In this document: positions 1 to 11,479 of the stretch, piece after piece | Position numbering within the stretch: position 1 is the first letter of the stretch | How the letters are laid out: every line of letters begins with the position of its first letter | Assembly (NCBI RefSeq): GCF_954871325.1 | Contig: NC_088779.1 | Coordinates: 12,588,846-12,652,845 of the forward strand | Source of the DNA: Gordionus sp. m RMFG-2023 | Taxonomy: Eukaryota > Nematomorpha > Gordioida > Chordodea > Parachordodidae | DNA length: 64,000 nt | Direction: 5' to 3' | The notes under the pieces: model-generated | What the model saw: only the letters and a program-made list of their open reading frames with translations | Databases searched by the model: none | Told to the model about the DNA's origin: nothing | Translations under genes and position numbers: made by a program

Positions 1-260
1 AGCACAGCCCGGATTTTTTTTTTTAAAAAAAAATTTCTGCCCGGCTCAGATTTTATATTTTTAGGCCCGGCATGGCCCGCATTTTTTTAAAAAAATACAT
101 TAAATTTATTTTTAACTAATGGCGATTTTAAAATATAAGTCCCAACCCGGATATTTTTTTTTATAAAAAAATTTAGCCCCGACCCGCATTTAAAATTTTT
201 TTTAGCGGTCAGGGTATAAATACGGCCCGGCCCGGCCCATGCTTAAAACCGGGCCTTTAG
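1..260. repeat. GC-rich interspersed repeat (CCCGGCCCGG family), cut by window edge
   Basis: Runs of GGCCCGG or CCCGGCCCGG alternate with TTTTTTTAAA tracts. The same pattern recurs at 11830-12245, 26915-27255, 42670-43010, 55028-55130, 62045-62395 and elsewhere. It is a dispersed repeat of this genome; more complete copies begin with CAGAG and end with CTCTG, which suggests a non-autonomous DNA transposon. From 261 to about 1470 the sequence is plain AT-rich and I see no gene in it. Confidence 0.6.
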
Positions 261-1489
261 GTCCAATTCATATGTTTTTATAAACGCTCAAAAGAACTTT
301 AAAATCCCCATATAAAAATGAAAAGAATATACATTTTCAGAGGGGAGGGCATATACCCTCATGTACCCAGCATAGATATCACCTGGTTAAAATTTCAAAA
401 AATGAATTGTACAATTCAACGATTTTATTGAAATTCGAAAACAAAGTCATAATTTAAATGAGTAGAAAATAAATGTATCACTAATACAGAAAAATTTAAA
501 TATTTGATTAACACCTCTTTTAAATAAAATGAATCTTTTGAATATTCATAATGGTTAATACATTAATCGTCGATTATATTATATAATATCGTATATAATT
601 TGGAATTTCCAATTAATTAAATAGGAGTTTTATATTATAACTTAAATTAACATATCAGAAACCTGCAAGTCTAGCCAAAAGTATGATCTAAATAAAAATC
701 CGGGCTTAAAAATAAATTAAAAACTCCAACGTGCCAAATTTTTTTAAAGGATTTTATAAATTTTATCGATTAACTAAGTTAAAAAATCCTACTACATTCG
801 ATTATTAATATTCATTTTGGAACTATTTACAAAATTATTTAGGTTTAAATCTGACCCAGTCAATATAACATCTGCAGGTCTTTGATATTTATTATTAATT
901 TGTGTATGTGCATCCTTATTTTGTTTTAGATATTTTTTTTAACATCCTGATTATATTACAATAGAAAATATTACCCAAAATACGATATTTCAAGAGCTTA
1001 TCATTTATTATGGTTATCCAAATTGGCTTTGTATTTGAATGACTTAAGCAACGCCAAAAATTATGCAAATCAAGTTTGCTTTATAATAATTAAATTTATT
1101 AATATTATATATATAGTGTATGGAAATTATTGATATAGCATATCCTCTAGAAGCCGTACAACATTTAGACAATTTTGAATCAATATTATCAAATATAAAA
1201 TATAATTTATCACACATTCTGTCCCAATTGAATTTTTAAATAAATAAAATTTTTATTAGCGTCTAATAATTTATCATTCATTTTCGTATGCATTATATAA
1301 AATATAAATACAAAATTTTACATGTAATGTACAATAAATTTCTTTCTTTATTTTGATTGTTATTTAGACATGAAATAATGTATAATATCATTAAATTACA
1401 TTAAAATAATAAATAAAATGATGTCCCAAAACAAGATAGTTATATCTGAACCATATTTAAAATAAATAAGGTGTTTATTATAAAGACCC

Positions 1490-3820
1490 TCACTCATGCA
1501 TTTGATCAATTGGATTTTCTTCTTGTCCATCATGTTCATGGGGGGATTTTATTGAATCTTCATCACCAACGGCAGAAGAGGTCTCATGTAGTAAAACGTA
1601 CTCTCTAGTACTAAACCCAAACTTGAGGACGTCGCCTTCCATCAACTCGTAATATCGACTGGCCTCAATGGGTTTATTGTTCAGGAAAGTACCGTTAGCA
1701 GAGCCTAGATCGATTATGTAGGGTTTGACCTGGATTCGCCTTTTTTTACCTGTAAAATATAAAAATTATTATCCTCAATGTTAAATAATTTCATTTATGA
1801 AAAAAGATACACCAATATCTACTTGTTATTGGGCCAATACTTTAATTTTAAACTGATACCAGTGACTAGTGTTGTTAATCGGCTTATTTTGAGCCGATTT
1901 TTAAAAACGTCTAATTCAATATTTTATTAGGAAAAATATTATGCAAGCCTCTAGATTTTGCTCATAGAAAGAACAAAGGTCTAGACATATATTATCGAAA
2001 TCTTAAAGCTTAGGCAATATTTTCCTGGCTATAATGTTGAGTTAGCCGTTTTTAAAAAAACGAGCAGTTTAACAACACTACCAGTGACAGATACTCAAAA
2101 GTGATAACCTTCATAAATAAAAATTTATTGTTAACACTATGCTATAAATTTATAAAATAAAATTTAAGCTAATAAGAAAAAGTGAAGTTGCTGTTAATCG
2201 TTCCTATTGATAAGGGTCATTCAATTTCAAATTTATCAGTGCCATTCCATTTCAAATATATCATAAAGTGGCCGCCTACCCCTTTTGAGTTTGGCAAATC
2301 TTTTTTTATATACAAAGGTTTGTGTAACCTAAGTGTTTTATATGTGGAAAAAATACTAAGTTCTGCAAAGAAATGAAATATTTATAAATTATTTTGAATA
2401 ATTATAAATTATTTTGAATAATTATAAATTATTTTGAATAATTTGATCGAATAAGAAAAAAAAATTATTTGAAAGATAATAATTTATCCTTATTTGTATG
2501 ATTTAAAATTTGACAAATAATTTTGAATTTGTATGAATAATTTGTTTTAGGTATAAATCAGATTGTGCCTAAACCAGTTTTTCAGTTTAACACAATAAAC
2601 ATTAGATATGACAATTTTAATTTTATTAAAACATCTTTTTAGCAAAACCCTAAACAGCCCAAAATTGGGCCAGGCAACTTAAATAAAAGGATATTCATGG
2701 TAAGACAGGATAGTTAAAGCAAAATATCATTTGGGCCAGCTCAGAATTTTTTTAAACCTTGAATACTAATTACAGATTTAGTAAAAAAAAAATAGGGTTG
2801 AGATATATGTAATGAATAGATGGGCTAGGCTGAACTGAAATAAAATCTTTTTAAAAATCTGCCCAGGTTGGAGAGCTATTCTCTATTGTGTATCTGGTTC
2901 ATTTTGAACTATTTGACCAAAATATTAATTTGGAATCTTTGATAAAAATAATAGGTAGGATTTCAATAATATAAATTTATTATAATTATACCATCTTCTA
3001 AATCCTGATCCTCTAATAAATCTGATGGAACAATATCAGTTTCTTTGGGGTATATGGCTCTAAATTGAAGGACAGCATGTTGTTTAGAACATGAGGGGTG
3101 ATCTACAGGAATTTCACATATCTTTCTATCTCTACCAAATAGATAAGCACTTTGTCTATGGAGATATAATATAGGAGAAAGAGCTTCACCTGATTTGAAG
3201 GGATATAGGCGCCATTTTATTTTAGATATTCTATCAACAAAATTATATTTAATTATAGTTAAAATTCAAAATAAAATTTAATGCGAATAATATTTATAAG
3301 TTAACCTTGCTTCAGGTGGTTCATTGTATTTGATAATTACTCCTTTGTATTTGTTAGTTTCTTCAACTAGTTTACCTGATAATCCAAAATTAGGCTCTTC
3401 TTTTGGTTTATCAATATCTTTATTATCTTCTGATTTTTCAATATCAACTCTGGTAGCATTTTCATTCTGATTTTCATAACCATGCCTACCCCAACTTTCT
3501 CTATTAGATTCTTTATTTCTAGTAAGTGATAAGCCTTCATGTTTATATTTTTTCAAACCCTTATTGTCCGTATCAGTATCTTCTAAATGGCTCATTTGTG
3601 GTGACATGGACCAATTTTTGGATTTAACTTTTGTTTTATATGATTCTTTATCATTTTTAGGATTCGATTTTGTTTCTGTAGGATTTCCAGATTTGCGATG
3701 GTTCTTCGATATTTTTTCAGACTTTTTAAATGAATAATCATTCTTAGGTTTATTTGATTTTAAATGTGAATGTTTTTTAAATAAATTTTCAGATTTTTCT
3801 TCTATCTTTTTTTCTTTCAT
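1490..3820 (-). CDS. SNIP1: SNIP1-like FHA-domain nuclear protein, 3 exons
   Basis: Exons on the minus strand: 3306-3820, 2992-3230 and 1490-1749, all with GT-AG junctions, giving 337 residues (human is about 396). The N-terminal exon is Lys/Ser/Glu-rich and disordered, ending in a conserved KYNEPPEARI-type motif. A forkhead-associated domain follows, with FGRDRKICEIPVDHPSCSKQ for phosphothreonine binding and GSANGTFLNNKPIE near the C terminus. In family members this FHA protein works in the nucleus in spliceosome and microRNA biogenesis and binds SMAD/p300. The start is the ATG at 3818-3820; the frame stays open to a TTG at 3853, but no ATG lies further up. Introns are 75 bp and 1242 bp, the longer one holding a hAT MITE (1867-2080). 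AATAAA lies about 10 bp past the stop. Neighbour ALKBH1 is transcribed divergently. Confidence 0.93.
1867..2080. mobile_element. hAT-type MITE, family A copy 1 (in SNIP1 intron 2)
   Basis: A 214-bp element starts TAGTGTTGTTAATCGGC and ends in the inverted form TTTAACAACACTA. It is flanked by a perfect 8-bp target duplication CCAGTGAC (1859-1866 and 2081-2088), the hallmark of hAT transposition. It has no coding capacity. Related copies with their own duplications lie at 15044-15264 and 47874-48091. Confidence 0.9.
2383..2442. repeat. Three 20-bp tandem repeats
   Basis: The unit TATAAATTATTTTGAATAAT is present three times head to tail without change, inside SNIP1 intron 2. It is a small, probably recent minisatellite. 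Confidence 0.85.
2640..2890. repeat. Decayed GC-rich dispersed repeat in SNIP1 intron 2
   Basis: Scattered GGGCCAGGC, GGGCCAGCTC and CTGCCCAGG motifs spaced by poly-A/T resemble the CCCGGCCCGG family seen at the window start, but are more diverged. No coding signal is seen. Confidence 0.35.
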
Positions 3821-3951
3821 TTTATAACGTGATTCCGAATTTGCAAGTGACAAATTATTTTAAACAGCTGAATTTAACAGGATAGACTTTGACACCTGTC
3901 TGATAATTCTAAATTTGAAATATTTATTCATTGTAATATACATATGGTGAA

Positions 3952-6427
3952 TTCCATATCAAATCAACCAAAAAAAGTCGATTCTCAACCCGACCCTCTT
4001 CAATTTTTCTTAAATTTTGCATAATGGTAGTATAAACTATAACTAAGAAAAAAATGAAATTTTACCTCCCAACAAGGTTTACTCGCTAAGATATGGGCGT
4101 TTAAAGCGCGGAAAAATAGTACATTTTTGACAAAATGTGCCTCATTTATTTTAAAATATCTCGAGAAATAATTAAGTTAGAAAAATAATTTAAATTTTAT
4201 TATGTAGCTTAATAATAGTTCTTTAATATGACATAAAAATAAATATGAAATAAATTTGATGAATGTCCAAAACCGGATGTATAAAACCGGAAATGGCCAT
4301 AGAAAAAAAAAGGTATTTCTTTTTTTCGAAATTTTTTTTCCGTAGATAGATATAACACTGCTTTATATTTGTGCCAAATCCTAGCCTGGGATGAAAAAGG
4401 GTCTAGGAGTTACGACTCTTTATATGGCTTAAATTGATCAAAAATATCTTCATTTAATGAATACTTATGAAATAATGTTTTTTTTTAAATTATGTCTAAA
4501 TGATAGGCCCTAACTTTTTTTTATTTTTAATTGTTAACATGTTGTGACTGAAAATTACTTGACAAAATAATTCTAAACCAATTTATAACTTTATTTTTCT
4601 GAAATGCATAATTACATATAATATAATAATTCATAATTATGTTTACAATATATCATATATTAAATTATCTAAAGAATTGGTATAAATTTTAACTTTAATT
4701 TTATTTTGATCAAGGGGAATATAAGCATGGTATTTTTGTGTTCCCGGAATTCTTTTTGCTCTCAAAAATCTGCTTTCTAGATGATTTTCCATATTATTGT
4801 ATTCATTATTGCTTACAAAAATGTAATTTACTCCATGTATATTATTTGTTGCAAAGTCGAATAAATCCATTGGTGTCAAAATATGGTTTTGATATGGCAG
4901 TTGCAAACTAGCTCGAGCTGCTAGCCGTTTTGTAATACCTCCTAAACTGTCGCACGGACTTATTCCATGAGCTGTAGCAAAAAAATGCCACTCGGCCTTT
5001 ATACAAAAATCACATTCATGATTATAGAGATTTATGAAATTTTTTTTATTTTTATATTGGATTACGGCCCCAATCAGAAAAATAATAAATTTTGGTCAAT
5101 GTATCAAATCTTTCTTTTAAAAATAAGATCATTTTAGTTTGAAATAAATAAAAGGCACAGGCATTATGCTTTAAGCAATCTGATATCACCACTAAACTTA
5201 TATGTTTTATAGTGTTGTCCTGACGATAATAAATGATAAAAGGGTGAATAGTGGACTGATTATTTGTCCAATGAAATCCCTGTGCATGGTCTTGCACTAT
5301 AAATGCATAATTTTCCGAAAAGTCAGCAATAACTAAGTATTCGCCAACATTTAAATTAGATTTTAAATTGTTTTGAAATAATGATTGTTGTGATGCTATA
5401 AATGAATGTGGAATCAAATTGTCTAATTTCTCAATTAAATAATCTAGGAATTCATAAGCTGATTTTGTCAACGTTTTGAGCGTAGTTCTATCAACTACCA
5501 ACCATTGTTTAAATGATATATAATCTATTGAATTCGTATCAAATAATATAATAAGTCTTTCTTTTATTTGGGCTGATCCAGGACAAAATTTACATTTATT
5601 GAAGTAACATCCAGGCTGGGCAGGATTGCAAAGACTTTGTGCAATACAATGTTTATAATCGTTTATTGGAGGATAATTATAATGATCATTATTGTTTGTA
5701 AGCTGTTTTAATTTTCCCCCTATTAAAATAAGCTTAAAATTTTGGTGTAGTGTGCAGATACACATGGTATGTGTACCTGGACCACCTGCTAAAACACAGT
5801 TTTTGGGTCGTAAGAATGCAAATCTATTCACTCACAATATGTTAACAATTAAAAATAAAAAAAAGTTAGGGCCTATCATTTAGACATAATTAAAAAAAAA
5901 CATTATTTCATAAGTATTCATTAAATGAAGATATTTTTGATCAATTTAAGCCATATAAAGAGTCATAACTCCTAGACCCTTTTTCATCCCAGGCTAGGAT
6001 TTGGCACAAATATAAAGCAGTGTTATATCTATCTACGGAAAAAAAATTTCGAAAAAAAGAAATACCTTTTTTTTTCTATGGCCATTTCCGGTTTTATACA
6101 TCCGGTTTTGGACATTCATCAAATTTATATCATATTTATTTTTATGTCATATTAAAGAACTATTATTAAGCTACATAATAAAATTTAAATTATTTTTCTA
6201 ACTTAATTATTTCTCGAGATATTTGAAAATAAATGAGGCACTTTTTGTCAAAAATGTACCATTTTTCCGCGCTTTAAACGCCCATATCTTAGCGGGTAAG
6301 CCTTTTTGGGAGGTAAAATTTCATTTTTTTCTTAGTTATAGTATATACCACCAGTATGCAAAATTTAAAAAAAATTGAAAGGGGTCGGGTTGAAACCTTG
6401 GTTGATTTGATATGGAATTCACCATAT
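3952..6427 (-). mobile_element. DNA transposon with ~600-bp terminal inverted repeats
   Basis: The left end (3952-4552) and right end (5828-6427) are inverted copies with only scattered differences, beginning ATATGGTGAATTCCATATC. Between them, on the minus strand, lies a transposase-like gene. Flanks are TA-rich: TACATA before and TATATA after TGGTGAATTCC, so a short duplication is possible but not certain. The high similarity of the two ends suggests recent insertion. The protein resembles an uncharacterised transposase family I recall from Hydra and aphids, perhaps the IS3EU superfamily; that assignment is from memory and weak. The insertion separates the starts of SNIP1 and ALKBH1. Confidence 0.85.
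4643..5831 (-). pseudogene. Transposase-like gene of the long-TIR element, one frameshift
   Basis: An open frame from 5831 to about 5057 carries a cysteine-rich segment (CNPAQPGCYFNKCKFCPG), then GEYLVIADFSENYAFIVQD and FHWTNNQSTIHPFIIYY. It ends in KIYYFSD. The next frame continues at once with QYKNKKNFINLYNHECDF, KAEWHFFATAHGISPCDSLG, TKRLAARASLQLPYQN and a tail to 4643. One extra T near 5057 is the only break seen. ADFSEN, SDCLKH, YYFSD and the WHFFATAHG block are presumably part of the DDE-type catalytic core, though I cannot assign the residues. The frame starts at a GTG directly after a stop, at the inner edge of the right TIR, so the normal N terminus is missing or lies in an unseen exon. 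Confidence 0.75.
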
Positions 6428-6573
6428 ATATTGTATAATTTTGTCAAATGTGATAGGTAGCGTAGATCAGTTTCGATTAATCCAAGATATTTATTATAGT
6501 TGTCAAGGGCTATTTCTTAAATTTGTTTTGTACGTTGTCACTTATAATTCTAATATATTCGGATTCCTTTCTC

Positions 6574-7479
6574 ATGAATGATGAATTTAATCATTTTTAC
6601 AAAAAAATTAGGGATAATTATAAAAATTATGAAGATAAAATTATAGATCTGAACAATTACCATAGTGATGATCAAAGTATAATATTATTAAAGTTGAATA
6701 GCGAAATTTCTATTCCAGATGAAATTGGATTAAATCCATATAATTTTTGGAAAATACACAAATTTAATTCAATACCTGGATTATTTTTTATTAAAAATAT
6801 ATTTACCAATATTGGTCAAGAATATTGGATGAATAGGCATGTTAGCTAAACACTAAAAGATATTTAATATATTAATATTTAGTTGCTTAAATTGCTACCC
6901 CAAATCACATAAATCAAATGTTCAAATCTTAGATCAAAAACATAAATTTTCTAAATTAAGATGGGTAACATTAGGTTATCATCATAATTGGGATACAAAG
7001 GTTAAACCTTAAATAACTATTATATATTTAAATAATATTAGATATATTCTCATGATGATAAATCTGTTATGCCTGTTGAGATTAAATCATTATGTAAAAT
7101 AATATGTGAATGTATTGGTTATGAAGATTTTGAAGCTGAAGCTGCAATTATCAATTATTACAGTAGAAATTCATTTATTAGAGGACATATAGACCATTCT
7201 GAATATAATTTAAAAGCACCTCTAATTTCTATAAGTTTTGGATTGAGTGCTATATTTATGATCCAATCATCCATATCCAATGTTATTGATTATGAGCATG
7301 ATTCGATCATACCATTATTGATTAGAAATGGGGATGTATTGATTATGAGTGATGAATCAAGATTAGCTCTACATGCTGTTCCAAAGATTTTAGAGGAGAG
7401 CAATAGTAATAAAGAAGAAAAGAACCATTTACCTTATGATAATATTAGAATAAATATGAATGTAAGACAAGTTTTTTAA
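6574..7479 (+). CDS. ALKBH1: ALKBH1-like Fe(II)/2-oxoglutarate dioxygenase, 3 exons
   Basis: Exons 6574-6836, 6883-7000 and 7042-7479 give 272 residues, against about 389 in human. The family oxidatively removes methyl groups from DNA and tRNA in nucleus and mitochondria. Exon 2 carries KLRWVTLGYHHNWDTK, the human KLRWVTVGYHYNWDSK block. Exon 3 holds the double-stranded beta helix: metal ligands in GHIDHSE (H and D) and LHAVPK (H), NYYSRNSF before them, and the 2-oxoglutarate-binding arginines in RINMNVRQVF. The long loop before the last arginines in human is much shorter here. The start is the first in-frame ATG of the conserved region. Intron 2 is GT-AG (41 bp). Intron 1 (46 bp) fits only with a GC donor (AATAG|GC), restoring WMNSCLNCYP opposite human WVKQCLKLYS. 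AATAAA follows at about 7505. Confidence 0.93.
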
Positions 7480-7639
7480 TTTATCTATTGTATCATAATT
7501 TTGAAATAAAATATTACAATAAAATCAACAATTTTTTTATCCTAAATTCTCTCAAATTTATGTATTCCTTTAGATGTGTCTTTTTTTTGTAGAGATATAC
7601 CAATATCCAGAAGTTAATAATCGCATTAAAACTATTTGC

Positions 7640-8345
7640 AATGATTATAGGTAGGGTTATACTGATATTTTTCATTCACCCATTTTAAAATACCGGTTAT
7701 CGGCCAATATAAAATTTCCAATCCAATCTGATATAAAGGTGTCTTAAATAAAATTTTAAAAAAAAGTTATATCTAAAAATTTATTTTTAAATAAAATCCC
7801 ATTTTTATGTATATTTTTTTTTAATAATTAATTAATAAACATTCTGCCATATTGTTTTATTTTGCGCATTCTGTTATAAAAGTGTGCGATAATCTCTTTA
7901 GAATCTGTTTTTATTGAAACTGGTGATATTGACAGTTACTATTGCCGCAAGCTGACCTCTATAAATTGGAAATTTTGGTATTTTTAAAAAGAAATTTTTG
8001 AAATATTAATGTTAAATATTTATTTCAAATTTCATAATATATTTGTTTATTACTTATTATGTATATAGATTAATGTTATTATTTATTATATAAAAGTGAT
8101 TTAACAATAAAAATATTTTATATACTTTTAAAATTGCAATTGAATTGAATATAAACTATAACTGATCATTTATTTAAATGACATAAGTTATGGTATAAAT
8201 TATAGATGTTATACTAATAAAAAGTATATTAAAATTAAAACCATTGGTATCTTTACCTAATACAAAATTACAAATGATATCGGTAATCGACCGATATCAA
8301 TTTAATATCGGATCAGCCTCCAAAAAGTAGTATCGGTACACCCCT
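7640..8345. repeat. Decayed copy of repeat family B
   Basis: It begins with a GGGTTATACTGATATTTTTC-like end and TTATCGGCCAATAT, and ends in ATCGGTACACCCCTA. Both resemble the ends of family B (GGGCTGTGCCGATA). The interior is AT-rich with no reading frame. The boundary with the next copy overlaps and is uncertain. Confidence 0.4.
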
Positions 8346-8810
8346 ATTTATAGATGACAATTTTTAAAAAGGCTTAATCAAGATTTTAGCAAAAATATTA
8401 TTACCTAAGCTCAAAATTTTGCCAATAGAAGTCCAAACCTTTCTGCCATCTGTGGTCAAAATAAATAAGCTTGGGTAATTGCTCCTGACCAAATTTTGAG
8501 TTGATTGTTTTTATAAATTAGCTAAATCAATTCATTTAGATACACTAGCTGGATGTGAGTCATTAGATATTTTAATTTTGTTGCAGATAATATAATAAAA
8601 AATTATATAAAATTTTTAACTATTTTTTAAAACATTACAAACAAATAAATTGTATCTTAGTTTCATCATTAATTTTATAGAAATTATAATGAATAACTAA
8701 AAACTATAAAAATATAAGTTTTTTAAATAATATCGACCTGATCCAATATTTTTTAAATTAATATCAGTTCCGATCCGATATTAAATATCAGCACAGTCCT
8801 ATCAAAAACG
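8270..8810. repeat. Family B composite repeat copy, reverse orientation, diverged
   Basis: It contains ATATCGGATCAGCC on the left, a decayed hAT MITE (8365-8550) whose outer flank reads GGATGTGAGTCA, and GATCCGATATTAAATATCAG followed by GCACAGTCCT on the right. The order matches the composite at 8883-9582 read in reverse. Confidence 0.5.
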
Positions 8811-8882
8811 ATTATGAATCGAATAATAAATAAAGAAATTGATTTGGACTTCGTTTTTTTAATATTAAAAATTAATTCACAT

Positions 8883-9582
8883 GGGCTGTGCCTATATTTA
8901 ATTTCGGATCGGCACCGATATTTTTTTTATGTTTTTGGTTATTTTATAATTGAATATATAATCATATAATTTTTTTTATTTTATAAATAATTTCATAATA
9001 ATAAATTAATTAAAGAAACTAATATACAATTTATTTGTTTTAATGTTAAAAAAATAGTTTAAAATGAACTATTTTTTGTTATATTATCTGCAAAAAGAAA
9101 AGGATTTTAAAATATCTAACAAGTCACATTCAGTTAGTGTTGATAAACGACTCGATTTAGTCAATTTTATAATGATTAACTCTATATTTTGAATAAAAAT
9201 TACCCATGCTTATTGATTTTCCCCATAGATATCAGAAAGGTTTAGACTTCAAATGACTAAATTTCGAGGCATAGGTAATAATATTTTGATTAAAATTTGG
9301 ATTTGGCCCTTTTTAAAAATCGGATAAATGGAACTGTTTAACAACACTATATTCAACCATAAACATTGCAAATATTTTAAATGAGAATATTAACTTATGA
9401 GAAATAAATCAAATAAAATACATTAATCATTCGTGAAAGTTAGTTGATTTTTTTTAAAGTAAATAATGTTTATATATTTATGACATTAAAACAAAGATCG
9501 ATGGTAAATAAAGATCAATATAAATATCGGATCTGTTTTTTGGTAATATCGGATCGGTGAAAAATTTGGATCGGCACAGCCC
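8883..9582. repeat. Family B composite repeat with nested hAT MITE
   Basis: Ends are inverted: GGGCTGTGCC on the left and GGCACAGCCC on the right, next to CGGATCGG. A MITE of family A is nested at about 9135-9349 (TAGTGTTGATAAAC to GTTTAACAACACTA). The same junctions (ACATTCAGT before, TATTCAACCATAAAC after) recur in the copies near 35152-35335 and inside 56952-57579. No open reading frame is present. Confidence 0.7.
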
Positions 9583-11188
9583 TATTCATTACCTAAATAT
9601 TATTTTTTTATTGCACATATTATTTTTAACTGAAAACATTATTCTAATAATCTAAAGATAAAAAAAATATCATGCGATCATATATTCCAATTTTTAAGGG
9701 AAAGAATTTTTATTTTATTTTCTACTTTATGCTAGTACCTTCAAATTGCATGATTTTGATACTGAGTATAATCACAAATAATTAATTTAAAAGATAACGT
9801 TGAAATTGGCGCTATTCTTTTGTTATGTCAAATATCATTAAAGCGATTCAGGTGGGTCAAGGCGAAAAATAACCCCTTCCGCCAAAAAATGCAGATGATT
9901 AAAATATTTTCAAAAAAGTTTTCACTATTAAGCAATTACGTATTTTATGAAATTAGGGAAGCTTAATTAGTGAAATGGCACAATGACCTGGAAAAGACTT
10001 CATTCAGATGAAACTCGATATTAGAACACTTTTTTCATTGCATTAAAATATATCAAATAATTATTTAATTCTACTAGTATTTTATGCTCTTTTAAAAAAT
10101 AGATATTAATGAAGTTGGCATCTGAAAATCGTATAACGTTGTATTAGAGCTTTAAATTATGTCAAATTATCTAAAGATAGATATAAATTAGATATTCTCA
10201 TACCTTGACTTGGACTCATGCCCATCTTTCATATATTGCAAAAGCAATAGAAGAATATTATAAAATAATTCTCCTTGACCCATCTCCATTTTTTATGTTG
10301 TTATAACCCTTAATTTACCCTATTTAAAATGCTAAAATCATTTAGTAAAAAATATTACTTAATCCTCGAGATTTTACTAAAAGAGAGCCAAATCTTTTCC
10401 AAGCTTTTGCTGTGGTGACTAACCAATCATCTATGCCTCAAGATTTCGTTAGTGGTCTAACCATTCTGCCGTATTTTGATGAAATATAATCCTGATAACG
10501 TTTTTTTTTTAAATCTTTCAATACGAGGTTTTAACAACCCTACCAAATACCGATGAAATCATTTTAAAAAATTAGCACAATCACATAGGAGTATAATTGT
10601 AATTACCATATTTTTAGCCCAGCTAAAAAATCGACTAAGTTTCTAGCCGAAAACTATCACTTTAACCTTGGGGGTTTTCTTAAAAAGATAACAGCTTAAA
10701 TTTGGAAGAAACTAATATATTAAACTACCTTTCTACGGCAGGCGCCTGAAGATTGAACCGAATTAGCCGACATTTAAATATTGCCCAACTATACAGAGGA
10801 GATTGCATGTATTTCTTTGTAAATACTTTGGATGTTTATATGCAGTATTTTAGAATATTTTTGAGCATTAATTTACATTTAAATTTTTAAATATAATTTA
10901 TATATTAGAAAATAAGTAATTCATCTAAATTTATATATTTTTAAATGTTTAAAAATTTCATATTTTTACAAATTTTTTTCAGTAAATTTATTTTATAGTT
11001 ATTTATAAGAATAATAGCTCCATTTTTATTAGTCAATTCCAAATATGGCAGAACCGAATTTTTAGTCGAATATCTTCAGCCTTGAGGCTATATACATTTA
11101 ATATTAATAATTTATAACAGCATTTTTGCGCATTATATTTCGAGTTTTGATAAATTAACAGATTACTTATTTAGGTATTAGTAATTGC
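9583..11188. other. AT-rich intergenic DNA
   Basis: No gene is seen. A fragment near 9838-9930 (GCCAAAAAATGCAGATG) matches the left-end region of the hAT at 25628, so it is probably an old hAT piece. Around 10390-10800 there are weak resemblances to MITE family A. Confidence 0.4.
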
Positions 11189-11479
11189 TAGTGCTATAAA
11201 CATTTCTAAAAAAATCGAACGCGTTCGCTTTCACCTTTAAGAAAGAGGAATGCGTTCACGTTCGTTCAAAATTTTAGAAATTTTTTTAAAATAAACTTAA
11301 TATGTCATATTTTTAACATTTATATTAGCCATGTTAAAAAATAATATAGTTTTATTTTATATAATTATAAATGCAATAAATATGGCTAATAAAAGATATT
11401 TTTATTTATAAAAAATTTTTCTTTTAATTTTTAATGAACAATTGTTTTTCAAAATTTTTATCTGATAGAATGAAACGGT

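Noticed and set aside
3278-3853. SNIP1 first exon read through to 3278 with a start at 3853
   Set aside because: The 3853 codon is TTG, and read-through past 3306 loses the conserved EARISKIKWRLYPF junction formed by splicing.
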